Of a stretch of 12,513 bases of DNA, positions 1 through 7,458 are shown in pieces. A program made the position numbers and the translations under genes. Every line of letters starts with the position of its first letter. The stretch's first letter is position 1. The DNA is taken from assembly GCA_047606825.1 (NCBI GenBank), contig JASGDY010000052.1:1-12513 (forward strand), given 5' to 3'. Under the pieces are notes generated by a model. It did not search any database. It was not told the DNA's origin and worked only from the letters and a program-made list of their open reading frames with translations. This DNA is from Rhizosphaericola sp047606825 (GTDB taxonomy: Bacteria; Bacteroidota; Bacteroidia; Chitinophagales; Chitinophagaceae).

Positions 1-111
1 GCGCAAGTCTCTGATTTTATAACCGAAATTACACAGTCCCTCACGGCTAAACAGGTAATGGCTACTTGTGCATTCCCTTATATCTTTAAAGATATTTATT
101 GGACTATATAA
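1..111 (+). CDS. Possible C-terminal end of a plus-strand gene, unrecognised
   Basis: Frame 1 is open from the window edge for 36 codons and ends at a TAA at 109-111. The translation starts AQVSDFITEITQ and finishes FKDIYWTI; its mix of charged and hydrophobic residues looks protein-like, but I recognise no family. If real, this gene converges on the large minus-strand regulator that ends at 239. The perfect hairpin at 138-189, followed on the plus strand by a short T run, would then be a well placed terminator. Against it, 36 open codons can arise by chance, and the same frame is also open on the minus strand. The call rests only on openness and layout. Confidence 0.35.
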   Translation, partial: AQVSDFITEITQSLTAKQVMATCAFPYIFKDIYWTI

Positions 112-137
112 TATTTATAAATAGTATAACTAAGTAA

Positions 138-189
138 TGAACACCTCGCCGTCATTCCCGCGTTGGCGGGAATGACGGCGAGGTGTTCA
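138..189. repeat. Perfect 24-bp inverted repeat, GTTG loop; possible terminator
   Basis: The left arm (138-161) and right arm (166-189) are perfect reverse complements around a four-base GTTG loop. The core of the arm is GTCATTCCCGC. On the plus strand the hairpin is followed by CACGTTTTTC, which could serve as a terminator T tract for a plus-strand gene ending at 111. On the minus strand no T run follows. Inverted repeats with a GTCATTCCCGCG core recur in many bacterial genomes (from memory), so this may be a dispersed palindromic element that doubles as a terminator. Confidence 0.8.
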
Positions 190-238
190 CGTTTTTCAAT
201 GCACGTTTTTACCCGGACATAAAGCATAACAAAAGTTC

Positions 239-3055
239 TCAAAACTTCATCATGAACTCGTTGAGGTTGGCACTGTCGCCTAGTTCCATTTTTTTGCGGA
301 GGCGGTAGCGTTTGAGTTCGACGCTACGGATGGTGATGTTGAGCAACGGAGCAATCTCCTTGGACCCGAGGTTCATGCGGAGATAAGCGGCGAGTTTCAG
401 GTCCTGGGGTGTGAGGTTGGGATATTTTTCCAACAGCTTGGCAAAGAACTGTTCGTGTATGGTGTTGAAACCGTGTTCAAATAGTTTGGTTTCTTCCTTG
501 TCGAGGGTCAATTGCCGTTCGAGTTCTTTGGACAAGCGGCGCATGGACGGCGTTATGGGCGCATTTCCCTTTATTTCCTGCTGTTTTTCGATTTCGACGT
601 GGAGCTTGTTGAGGAGTTTTTTACGTTTAATCAGTTCATTGGCGGAGTTGGCGAGGTCCTCGCTTTTGAGCTGCACCTCTTCTTCTAGTTTTTCCTGTTT
701 GAGCAAGAGGAGTTCATGTTCATGCTGCATCTGCTGCATGGCGATGATTTTTTCCATTTCGGACTGTTGTTGCCGTATTTTCTTTCGGTGTCTTTTATCT
801 ATCTGTTTGTATATCAATAAGATAAAAAGCAGCACAACGATTAGGTACACAATTTTGCTCCACCAGCTCCAATACCAGGGTGGCAACACGGCAAATTGAA
901 GACTTGCCAGTTTGTCCAATATATTGGTTTGGATTTCAACCTTGTAATTGCCATAGGCAAGGTTGGTATACACCTTGGATGTAGCATTCTGCCATTCACT
1001 CCAATAGCCGTTTTCGTCGTCTTTTGACAGTCGGAAACGATACTGGATTTGACGGTCGTACACGGGACAGGCGACAGTAACCTTGATGGAACGGTTTTCA
1101 TAACAGATACGCCAACCTTTGTCGTCGCGTTCGGCAATGGAAGCAATAGGAACAAGTGCATCCTTTTGGTTGACAAATACGCTGCTGATGTATGTCTCGG
1201 TTGCGTTCATTTTGTGCAATTGTTCCGGATTGAACAGCGCAAAACCCGTCTCTCCACATAAGATGCTTTTGTTGCTGTCGATGGCGATGATGTTTTCATA
1301 GGCACCCACCAATGAAAAATCCTTGAGAAAAAACGGATAATGCGTGCCATGCGCATCAACATACAGCAATTGGTTATCGTCTTTTGCCAACCAAAAATTA
1401 CCCTGTGGCATGGGAAATATCCTTTTGGTGGTCAAGTCCCTGTTGGACAAGCCCAAAAGCTGGTCAACACTGGCAAAGCGGTTCCTTTTTTCGTCCCAGA
1501 ATTTGATGCCGTTAGACGAAACGCAATACAGACGGTCCTTCCAAAAGTTGATATTTTGTTGGATGTCCGGTTGTATTCCGTTCTCGACACCCAACATGGA
1601 CACCTGAACTGCCGAATCTCCGTCGGCCGACAACCGCATTCTCGAAAGGCCTCGGTAAGCATGTTTCAGCCAGATATTGCCGTTGGCATCTTCCTGCCAG
1701 TCCGAAATCGGCATAGTTTCCAAACCTTTGACGTGCTGCTTATAATGATAAAAGCCATCCACTCCCTGCTCGTAAAGTGCCAACCCGATATACGTTCCCT
1801 GCAAGGCATAGCGCGCATTGGAACGCAAGACCTTGACAGCCCAACCGCCCGGCAGATTGGGATTGGAATAGGCACGATTGTCCTTGCCGATAACTGTCAC
1901 CCCACCATTGTGCGCACAGAAAAGTTGTCCGTTCAGCACATCCAGGCTCCACACCTGCCAATGGATGTCCCCCACATTGCGGAATCCTCTGGTCGGGTCA
2001 TATTGGTACAAGCCATCGTTGGAACCAATATAAAAACGCCCATTGAAAAAAGCCGCCGCATAGACAGAACCAATCTCTCCGTTGACATCCTGGAAATAAC
2101 GGAACGGCGACCGCAATACCAGCTCGTCCAACCCGCGGTCCAATCCAGCCCACAGGTTGCCCACGCGGTCTTTGCGGAGCGAAAGCACCGTATTGTTCTG
2201 CAAGCCGTTTTGCTGGTCAAAATGCTCCAAGATTCTGCCGTCGTCCTGCAAGATATACACACCACGCTGTATCGTCCCGACAGCAAAACTCGAATCGGTC
2301 AACCGTACAGAGGCATTGACCAGTGCCGTTTTCAGTATTTCGTTGAAGCTGCCCGGAAATGCCGTCGCCTTGCCGTCTTTTAACCAGAAAATGCCGTTGT
2401 GCACCGTTCCGATAAAGGCGGCGTTGTTCGGTGCTTCAATCATCGATATGATTTCGTCTTTTTGGAATACCGCAAAATCGGAAACGGGAACAAAAGTTTC
2501 ACCGCGTAATTCAAACAGTCCCTTATGCAAAAGCTGCACATACACACGGCCATGCACCTGGAAAAGGTACATGACATTGCCCGGCGGCTCGACCGTCGTT
2601 ATATGGTCGTTTTCCAGAAAATAAATCGTCGAAAAAGACTGGAAATAAATCCTGTTGCCTATTTTGGTGATTTTCCAGATTTCTTCCTTGGAGAATTGTT
2701 CGTAGGTAACTTTTTTGGATAGGGAGTGATAGGCATAATTGCCCAAAACCGCCTTTTGCCAATAACCAAACTCCCCGAAACCACCGGTATAGATGCGGTC
2801 TTTGTCGCAGAGGACGGTGCGGACAATCTGCTGTCCGGGAAGTTCATAGAGTTGCCAAGCCCCGTTATACACGAGCAAGCCCTTGTTGTTGGCAACGAAT
2901 ATCGTCCCGGCAGAATCTTGGTCGATGGACCAGTTTTGGTTGGAAGCGTTGTACTCCGTTTTCGGAAAATTGATAATCTGTGGCGTTGTGCCGAACTGCG
3001 CCGAGACGCAGCAGCACGACAATAGTAAAGACAGTATGAAAGCGAGGAATCTCAT
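239..3055 (-). CDS. Membrane-bound one-component regulator: propeller sensor, Y_Y_Y domain, LuxR-type HTH
   Basis: This 938-residue protein probably senses a periplasmic signal and regulates transcription directly. Residues 1-20 are a signal peptide with a long hydrophobic core ending at Ala-Gln. Residues about 22-640 show beta-propeller repeats of the two-component-regulator type, for example WSIDQD...GLLVYNG near 42-65 and NLWAGLDRGL near 300. A triple-tyrosine (Y_Y_Y) domain lies at about 655-725, with a YRFRL...YWSEW pattern. A transmembrane helix at about 727-749 is followed by basic residues and a Gln/Glu/Lys-rich coiled coil to about 830. The last 61 residues hold a LuxR/GerE-like HTH (LTPQDLKLAAYLRMNLGSKE, then a recognition helix). 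There is no histidine kinase or receiver domain, unlike the hybrid sensors with similar propellers. The ATG at 3055 gives the intact signal peptide. The target genes cannot be told from the sequence. Confidence 0.9.
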   Translation of the reverse strand: MRFLAFILSLLLSCCCVSAQFGTTPQIINFPKTEYNASNQNWSIDQDSAGTIFVANNKGLLVYNGAWQLYELPGQQIVRTVLCDKDRIYTGGFGEFGYWQKAVLGNYAYHSLSKKVTYEQFSKEEIWKITKIGNRIYFQSFSTIYFLENDHITTVEPPGNVMYLFQVHGRVYVQLLHKGLFELRGETFVPVSDFAVFQKDEIISMIEAPNNAAFIGTVHNGIFWLKDGKATAFPGSFNEILKTALVNASVRLTDSSFAVGTIQRGVYILQDDGRILEHFDQQNGLQNNTVLSLRKDRVGNLWAGLDRGLDELVLRSPFRYFQDVNGEIGSVYAAAFFNGRFYIGSNDGLYQYDPTRGFRNVGDIHWQVWSLDVLNGQLFCAHNGGVTVIGKDNRAYSNPNLPGGWAVKVLRSNARYALQGTYIGLALYEQGVDGFYHYKQHVKGLETMPISDWQEDANGNIWLKHAYRGLSRMRLSADGDSAVQVSMLGVENGIQPDIQQNINFWKDRLYCVSSNGIKFWDEKRNRFASVDQLLGLSNRDLTTKRIFPMPQGNFWLAKDDNQLLYVDAHGTHYPFFLKDFSLVGAYENIIAIDSNKSILCGETGFALFNPEQLHKMNATETYISSVFVNQKDALVPIASIAERDDKGWRICYENRSIKVTVACPVYDRQIQYRFRLSKDDENGYWSEWQNATSKVYTNLAYGNYKVEIQTNILDKLASLQFAVLPPWYWSWWSKIVYLIVVLLFILLIYKQIDKRHRKKIRQQQSEMEKIIAMQQMQHEHELLLLKQEKLEEEVQLKSEDLANSANELIKRKKLLNKLHVEIEKQQEIKGNAPITPSMRRLSKELERQLTLDKEETKLFEHGFNTIHEQFFAKLLEKYPNLTPQDLKLAAYLRMNLGSKEIAPLLNITIRSVELKRYRLRKKMELGDSANLNEFMMKF

Positions 3056-3065
3056 GTAAAGAATT

Positions 3066-3180
3066 GCAAGTTATAAGTTTTAAGTTATAGGTTGTAAGTT
3101 TCAAGCAAAGACTGCAAAAGAACAAGGGGGCAAAGATTGAATAGGCAATACTTATAACTTATCACCTAAAACTAACAACT
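3066..3180. repeat. AT-rich imperfect inverted repeat filling the pdxH-regulator spacer
   Basis: The 127-base gap between the pdxH stop and the regulator start holds two low-complexity arms. The arm at about 3066-3102 is built of AAGTTATA-like units. The arm at about 3148-3180 is built of the complementary ACTTATAACTTAT-type units. The right arm ends three bases from the pdxH stop codon and the left arm begins 11 bases before the regulator's ATG, so a transcript crossing the gap could fold into one imperfect hairpin. The unit differs from that in the next two spacers, but the layout is the same. Confidence 0.65.
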
Positions 3181-3182
3181 CT

Positions 3183-3815
3183 CTATGGCGCCAGCCGCTC
3201 CACCGTCCAAACGCCACCCAAGAGACGGTATTGGAAACGGTCGTGCAGGCGGCTGCTCCTCCCCTGCCAAAATTCAAACAAATCGGGCACCAGACGATAA
3301 CCGCCCCAAAACGGGGGACGCGGTACTTCGTCCTTGTATTGCTCCGAAAAACGCGCGACGTTTTCCTCCAGAAGCATCCTGGAGGAAATAGGTGTGCTTT
3401 GCGGCGAAGACCACGCGCCGATACGGCTGCCGTAAGGACGGCTGTTGTAGTAGCGGTCGCTTTCTTCGGGTTCGACTTTTTCCACCCTTCCTTGGATGCG
3501 CACCTGGCGTTGCAGTTCTTTCCAGAAAAAAACGAGCGCGGCATGTGGGTTGGCGAGCAGTTCTTTTCCCTTGTTGCTTTCGTAGTTGGTAAAAAACTCA
3601 AACCCTCTTTCGTCAAATTCCTTCAGCAATACGATACGTGCCGAAGGGATTCCGTGGGGCGTTGCCGTCGCCAGCGTCATCGCGTTGACCTCGTCAATCT
3701 GGCTTTTCACCGCCTCGTCCCACCAGATGTCGAATTGCCCAAAAGGGTTTTTGACGATGTCCGACTCGTCCAATGTCTTGAGTTGATAGTCCTGCCTGAT
3801 GTTTCCGATGTCCAT
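3183..3815 (-). CDS. pdxH: Pyridoxamine/pyridoxine 5'-phosphate oxidase PdxH
   Basis: This enzyme uses FMN and oxygen to oxidise pyridoxine 5'-phosphate or pyridoxamine 5'-phosphate to pyridoxal 5'-phosphate in the cytoplasm, the last step of de novo and salvage vitamin B6 synthesis. The 210-residue length is normal for the family. Signature blocks are in order: SARIVLLKEFDERGFEFFTN at about 58-77, SNKGKELLANPHAALVFFW at 80-98 (FMN binding), RQVRIQGRVEKV at 103-114, and the C-terminal PROSITE-type block, with FWGGYRLVP at 169-177 running into FWQGRSSRLHDR at 182-193. The ATG at 3815 gives the expected N-terminus. Neighbours (rhomboid upstream, sensor-regulator downstream) do not suggest a B6 pathway cluster. 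Confidence 0.96.
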   Translation of the reverse strand: MDIGNIRQDYQLKTLDESDIVKNPFGQFDIWWDEAVKSQIDEVNAMTLATATPHGIPSARIVLLKEFDERGFEFFTNYESNKGKELLANPHAALVFFWKELQRQVRIQGRVEKVEPEESDRYYNSRPYGSRIGAWSSPQSTPISSRMLLEENVARFSEQYKDEVPRPPFWGGYRLVPDLFEFWQGRSSRLHDRFQYRLLGGVWTVERLAP

Positions 3816-3820
3816 GGGCT

Positions 3821-3965
3821 AATTTGATGATTTGATGATTTGATAATTCTATTTGGAAATTTGACGATTTGAAAATATGGAAACGATGTAGGAGGATTAC
3901 TGACGATTACCGCCGCTTCATTTCCTCAATTATCAAATTATCAAATCTCCAAATTATCAAATCAA
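3821..3965. repeat. TTTGATGATTTGATAAT-type inverted repeat filling the rhomboid-pdxH spacer
   Basis: The left arm at about 3821-3876 repeats units such as AATTTGATGATTTGATGATT. The right arm at 3928-3965 is made of the complementary unit (AATTATCAAATTATCAAATC). Between them lies about 50 bases of unrelated sequence. The right arm runs into the rhomboid gene, so that gene's TGA stop (3962-3964) is part of the repeat. The left arm starts six bases upstream of the pdxH ATG. The same unit fills the next spacer at 4911-5013. Confidence 0.75.
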
Positions 3966-4906
3966 CCTTCACTCATTTTCTTTAAAAAAATCTTTTCTTC
4001 TTCTGTCAGCGATTCATAGCCCGTGCGGTTGATTTTGTCCAAAATCTCGTCGAGCCTGTCCTGTGACGGTCGAGGATAGATTTTGAAAGGTTCTTTTTCT
4101 TTTTTGTAAAACAAGTCTGTCTTCGGGTCTTCGTTTTTGTATTTCTTTTCCGGGTTCGCCAAGTCCTTTGCCCAGTTGAAAAAACGCACCATGCCGCTAC
4201 TCCAGTCATTGCCTTTTTTGAGCTGCACCATATAGAAAAATCCGAAAATCCCGCCGGAAAGATGCGCCAATGCCGTACCGCCGTTGGCAGTGGCAATGGT
4301 GGCGTAATCCACCGCCACATATACTAACATGATGACCCACAACGGAATACCGCCATTAATCATCGGAAATATCCGAAAATTGGGTGCCAACGCCGTCGTT
4401 GCCACGGCAACCGCCATCACACTGGCGCCCGCACCCATCATCAACGCCAAAGGCCCATTGGCAAAATTGTGTATCGCGTTGCTGGAAATCAAAAAGATGA
4501 CACCACCGACAAGCCCACCGTAGATAAACAGCGGAAAGAGATGCCGATTGCCCGACAAGTCCTGCAAAATATAACCAAACGCCCACAGCCATAGCAACGT
4601 GCTGATAACATGCCACACGCTTTCATGCGTAAACATATACGTCAGCAATGTCCAAGGATGATGCGCCAGCATCGACAAGTCCGTTGACAAGGCAAACAAC
4701 GGCAAGACGCTCGTATGGAAACCCACATTCTCCATGCCGACATCGACCGTCGCACCACGGCCGTCACTGCCCATGAATAGGACAATCTTAACCGCGTTGA
4801 CCACTATGAAACCAATCGCAATCAGTATCATCAGCCACGTCAGCGCATTGTCGTCCTGCCCTAAGCTCAGCCGGGTTTTTGACCTGTCTTTTTTAGTGTG
4901 TTCCAT
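3962..4906 (-). CDS. Rhomboid-family intramembrane serine protease with charged C-terminal tail
   Basis: This is a 314-residue polytopic membrane protein. About six hydrophobic segments span residues 24-230. The catalytic serine is likely Ser162 in MMGAGASVMAV. The motif is GxSx with Val where classical rhomboids have Gly; from memory, Bacteroidota homologs often tolerate this. The catalytic histidine is likely His215 in ALAHLSGGIFG. The conserved loop-1 region reads FTHESVWHVISTLLWLWAFG at 92-111. After the last helix there is a cytosolic tail of about 80 residues rich in Lys and Glu, ending with LDEILDKINRTGYESLTEEE, which resembles the tail domain (DUF6576-like) of Bacteroidota rhomboids. 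The substrate is unknown. It lies directly downstream of a second rhomboid and is probably cotranscribed. The ATG at 4906 is the only sensible start. Confidence 0.9.
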   Translation of the reverse strand: MEHTKKDRSKTRLSLGQDDNALTWLMILIAIGFIVVNAVKIVLFMGSDGRGATVDVGMENVGFHTSVLPLFALSTDLSMLAHHPWTLLTYMFTHESVWHVISTLLWLWAFGYILQDLSGNRHLFPLFIYGGLVGGVIFLISSNAIHNFANGPLALMMGAGASVMAVAVATTALAPNFRIFPMINGGIPLWVIMLVYVAVDYATIATANGGTALAHLSGGIFGFFYMVQLKKGNDWSSGMVRFFNWAKDLANPEKKYKNEDPKTDLFYKKEKEPFKIYPRPSQDRLDEILDKINRTGYESLTEEEKIFLKKMSEG

Positions 4907-4910
4907 TTAT

Positions 4911-5013
4911 TTAATTTGATAATTTGATGATTAGATAATTTGATGATTCAAGGATTTAAAAACTGTTTTCGCAGTAATTTTCAAATCCTCAAATCTTCAA
5001 ATTTTCAAATCAA
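4911..5013. repeat. TTTGATAATTTGATGATT-type inverted repeat filling the rhomboid-rhomboid spacer
   Basis: The left arm at about 4911-4957 carries TTAATTTGATAATTTGATGA and further degenerate copies. The right arm at about 4978-5013 carries the complementary TCAAATCCTCAAATCTTCAA units. Only about 20 bases separate the arms, so the transcript could form a hairpin covering the whole spacer. The right arm includes the TGA stop of the upstream rhomboid (5010-5012), and the left arm begins four bases from the ATG of the downstream rhomboid. It is the same family as 3821-3965. Confidence 0.75.
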
Positions 5014-5837
5014 TAAAACTGCTGGCGGTTCTTTTTGTTCCAGAAATAAACAATCAAAAAACCAACGATACCGCCACCGATATGCGCCGCGTGCGCCACA
5101 TTGTCGCCCGCATTGTTCTGTATGCCCAGGTAAAGTTCCAACAAAATATAACCCGTGACAAACCATTTGGCTTTGATGGGAAACAAAAAATAAAAATACA
5201 GGTACATATTGGGAAACAAATACCCAAACGCCACCAGTACCCCAAATACCGAACCGCTGGCACCGACAGACGCCTCATCCCGCATCAACGCTGTGGCACT
5301 CTGGATTACATCTCTAGCATTGTGGACGTAATCGACATTATTGGGGTCCAGGCGCCACGCGTTTACAAAATCGACAATATTGGTGTCCAGCCTTCCTAAG
5401 TGGTATTTGGCAGCAAAATTTACAAAACTATTAATGTCCAGATTCTGTAAAACCATACTGCTATCCGATTCAATACTGCCCAACTGGTACTGTCCGTAAG
5501 CCATCTGGCACAACGCCGCACCGATACCGCAGATGAAATAAAATGCCAAAAAACGTTTCGTCCCCCACACGTTTTCCAATACGGAACCGAACATCCACAA
5601 CGCAAACATATTGCCTATAAGATGGTCCCAACCGCCGTGCATAAACAGATAAGTTGCCACTTGCCATGGGCGGAACAAAGGACTTACCCAATAGTGCAAC
5701 GCAAAATTCTTGTCCAGCATCGTGCTGATGCCTAACCCGAGATAACGTTGTGCCATCAATACCAATACATTGATAATCAATATATTCTTAATCGCTATCG
5801 GTAATATCTGAAAACCTCTTGGTCTAAATTCTTGCAT
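5010..5837 (-). CDS. Rhomboid-family intramembrane serine protease with long internal loop
   Basis: This 275-residue membrane protein carries a canonical rhomboid dyad. The serine is in EASVGASGSVFGVL (GASG; Ser194 from the ATG start) and the histidine is in VAHAAHIGGGIVG (about His252). The first hydrophobic segment contains ILPIAIKNILIINVLVLM, and HGGWDHLIGNMFALWMFG provides the conserved His and Asn of the family. An insert of about 75 residues (roughly 118-190) sits between the helix that follows the HLIGN block and the serine helix; it is rich in Asp and Asn and is probably a periplasmic loop. I chose the ATG at 5837; an in-frame TTG at 5843 would add only two residues and lies inside a -7-like element. 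The neighbouring rhomboid downstream suggests a paralogous pair working on membrane proteins. Confidence 0.92.
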   Translation of the reverse strand: MQEFRPRGFQILPIAIKNILIINVLVLMAQRYLGLGISTMLDKNFALHYWVSPLFRPWQVATYLFMHGGWDHLIGNMFALWMFGSVLENVWGTKRFLAFYFICGIGAALCQMAYGQYQLGSIESDSSMVLQNLDINSFVNFAAKYHLGRLDTNIVDFVNAWRLDPNNVDYVHNARDVIQSATALMRDEASVGASGSVFGVLVAFGYLFPNMYLYFYFLFPIKAKWFVTGYILLELYLGIQNNAGDNVAHAAHIGGGIVGFLIVYFWNKKNRQQFY

Positions 5838-5840
5838 GTT

Positions 5841-5848
5841 CAAAAGTA
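5841..5848 (-). promoter_or_regulatory. Candidate Bacteroidota -7 element before the rhomboid gene
   Basis: On the minus strand TACTTTTG matches the Bacteroidota -7 consensus TAnnTTTG exactly and ends three bases before the ATG at 5837. No convincing TTTG -33 box is seen at the expected distance, and the upstream DNA is T-rich, so a chance match is possible. If functional, the transcript would be leaderless or nearly so. Confidence 0.25.
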
Positions 5849-5941
5849 AAAAGGAAAAAATAAAAACTTTACGTCCCCGCAGAATCCCTCTCAGGAGACT
5901 TCATATATACTCCGCAAAAGATACATTAATGAAATGAATCC

Positions 5942-6009
5942 GTTTTGTTCAACCTCACCCCCGACCCCTCTCACTCGGGAGAGGGGTCGGGGGTGAGGTC
6001 GAACAAAAC
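5942..6009. repeat. 31-bp near-perfect inverted repeat with CCTCACCCCCGACCCCTCTC core
   Basis: Arms at 5942-5972 and 5979-6009 are reverse complements with one mismatch (position 5951) around the loop ACTCGG. The outer part of each arm is GTTTTGTTC and the inner part is a C-rich block. It begins about 20 bases past the rlmD stop, in the 192-base rlmD-rhomboid gap. No T tract follows on either strand, so it is not a textbook intrinsic terminator, though a stem this strong could still affect transcription or RNA stability. The C-rich core resembles dispersed palindromes seen in many bacterial genomes (from memory). Confidence 0.85.
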
Positions 6010-6029
6010 ATTTTTACCCTGCGTTGCTG

Positions 6030-7454
6030 CTAACGCAACTCCAACCTTACCACGTTTTCAATATGCAAGGTCTGCGGAAACATATCCACCGGCTGCACTT
6101 TCACGACCTTGTACTTGGCATCGAGCAATGCCAGGTCCCGCGCCTGTGTCGCCGGATTGCAGCTCACATAGACGATAGCAGGAACTTCCATGTCCAAAAG
6201 CTTCTGCACCAGTTTTTCGTGCATACCGGCACGCGGTGGGTCTGTGACCACAATGTCCGGCTTGCCGTGCTGTCCAAAAAAAGCATCGTCGCATATCTTG
6301 ATGACGTCGCCCGCAAAAAACGCCGCGTCCGCGACATGGTTGAGGTCTGCATTGATTTTGGCATCCTTGATAGCGTCCTCGATGACTTCCACGCCGACGA
6401 TTTTTTTGACTTGGCGGCTGAGGAAGATGCCGATACTGCCAGTACCGCAATACAGGTCGTACAATACTTGCGTGCCGTCCAACTGCGCACATTCGCGCAC
6501 GACCTGGTACAGCCGTTCCGCCTGTCGGGTATTGGTCTGGAAAAATGATTTTGGGCTGATTTTGAACTGGAAATCTTCCAGTTTTTCCATGATGAAGCCC
6601 TCGCCTTTCCACACAACCGGCTCGAGGTCGTAAATCGAATCGTTTTTCTTGCCGTTGATGGTGTAGAGCAAGGTCGTTATTTCCGGAAAGTTGTCCACCA
6701 GTCGCGTCAACAACGCTTCGCGGTGTTCCTTGTCATCCTTGGCGATGACGACGTTGACCATGACCTCGCCCGTCGTCGCGATGCGTATCATCACGTTGCG
6801 CATCCAGCCGTCGTGCGCCTTGATATTGTACAATGGCAGATGATGCGCCCGCACATATTCCAATATGAAATCGCGTATCTTGTTGGTCGGTTCCGCCTGC
6901 AGATAGCAAATGTCTATATCGACCACTTTGTCAAAAAAACCTTTGGCGTGAAGACCTGCCGCACCTTTTTCGGCTTCGGCATCGAGCCTGCCCGATTCTT
7001 TCAGTTCGACAAATTCCTCACGGGGAATATAGCGCATCGTGGAAAAAGTGTATTCCATCTTGTTGCGGTAGCCTTGGGTTGCGGTACAGCCGATGATTGC
7101 CTGCGTTGGCGGCAGCGCGACTTTTCCGATTCGCGTGAGGTTGTCCACGACCTGTTGTTGTTTGTATCGGAGTTGCAGCTGATAAGGCAAGGTCTGCCAG
7201 CTACAACCACCGCAAACCCCAAAATGCGAACAAAAAGCCTCTATCCGGTTGGGGGATTCCTTTTTCCTACGCAACGCGAAACCTTCTGCCCAGTCTGCTT
7301 TGTTTTTGGAAAGTTGCACGTCCACTACGTCTCCGGGAATCGTGTTTTCGACAAAAACGACTTTTCCGTCCACACGTGCGAGCGACTTACCTTCGGCGGC
7401 ATAGTCCGTTATCAACACGTCTTCCAGTATGATTCTTTCTTTTTTTCGTCTCAC
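6030..7454 (-). CDS. rlmD: 23S rRNA (uracil-5-)-methyltransferase RlmD (RumA family)
   Basis: This enzyme makes 5-methyluridine in 23S rRNA (U1939 in E. coli numbering) using S-adenosylmethionine. It has an N-terminal TRAM domain, then the iron-sulfur cysteines CSHFGVCGGC (C75, C81, C84 from the GTG start) with a fourth Cys in DIDICYLQ at about 183. A central RNA-binding region follows. The C-terminal Rossmann methyltransferase has DLYCGTGSIG (SAM binding), VVTDPPRAG, VSCNP with the catalytic Cys, and PQTLHIENV with the general-base Glu. I prefer the GTG at 7454, which yields MRRKKERIILEDV, 474 residues, as in Bacteroidota homologs (from memory). An upstream TTG at 7472 would add six atypical residues and overlap a -7-like box. 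Some RumA-family members modify other uridines, so the exact site is inferred. Confidence 0.93.
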   Translation of the reverse strand: MRRKKERIILEDVLITDYAAEGKSLARVDGKVVFVENTIPGDVVDVQLSKNKADWAEGFALRRKKESPNRIEAFCSHFGVCGGCSWQTLPYQLQLRYKQQQVVDNLTRIGKVALPPTQAIIGCTATQGYRNKMEYTFSTMRYIPREEFVELKESGRLDAEAEKGAAGLHAKGFFDKVVDIDICYLQAEPTNKIRDFILEYVRAHHLPLYNIKAHDGWMRNVMIRIATTGEVMVNVVIAKDDKEHREALLTRLVDNFPEITTLLYTINGKKNDSIYDLEPVVWKGEGFIMEKLEDFQFKISPKSFFQTNTRQAERLYQVVRECAQLDGTQVLYDLYCGTGSIGIFLSRQVKKIVGVEVIEDAIKDAKINADLNHVADAAFFAGDVIKICDDAFFGQHGKPDIVVTDPPRAGMHEKLVQKLLDMEVPAIVYVSCNPATQARDLALLDAKYKVVKVQPVDMFPQTLHIENVVRLELR

Positions 7455-7458
7455 GTCG

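Noticed and set aside
1340..2383. 347-codon plus-strand ORF opposite the large regulator
   Set aside because: It lies wholly antisense to a protein with clear propeller repeats, has no recognisable domain or membrane/signal pattern, and its openness follows from the codon use of the opposite strand.
3821..5013. CRISPR-like array from the repeated TTTGAT units
   Set aside because: Units are short, degenerate and contiguous, with no regular spacers and no cas genes nearby. They form inverted arms, not direct repeats separated by unique spacers.
5838..5843. TTG at 5843 as rhomboid start
   Set aside because: An ATG only two codons later is a better start, and the TTG is part of the -7-like TACTTTTG.
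5945..6178. 77-codon plus-strand ORF starting in the rlmD downstream repeat
   Set aside because: Its first part (NLTPDPSHSGEGSGVRS) is simply the palindromic repeat read through, and the remainder is antisense to rlmD.
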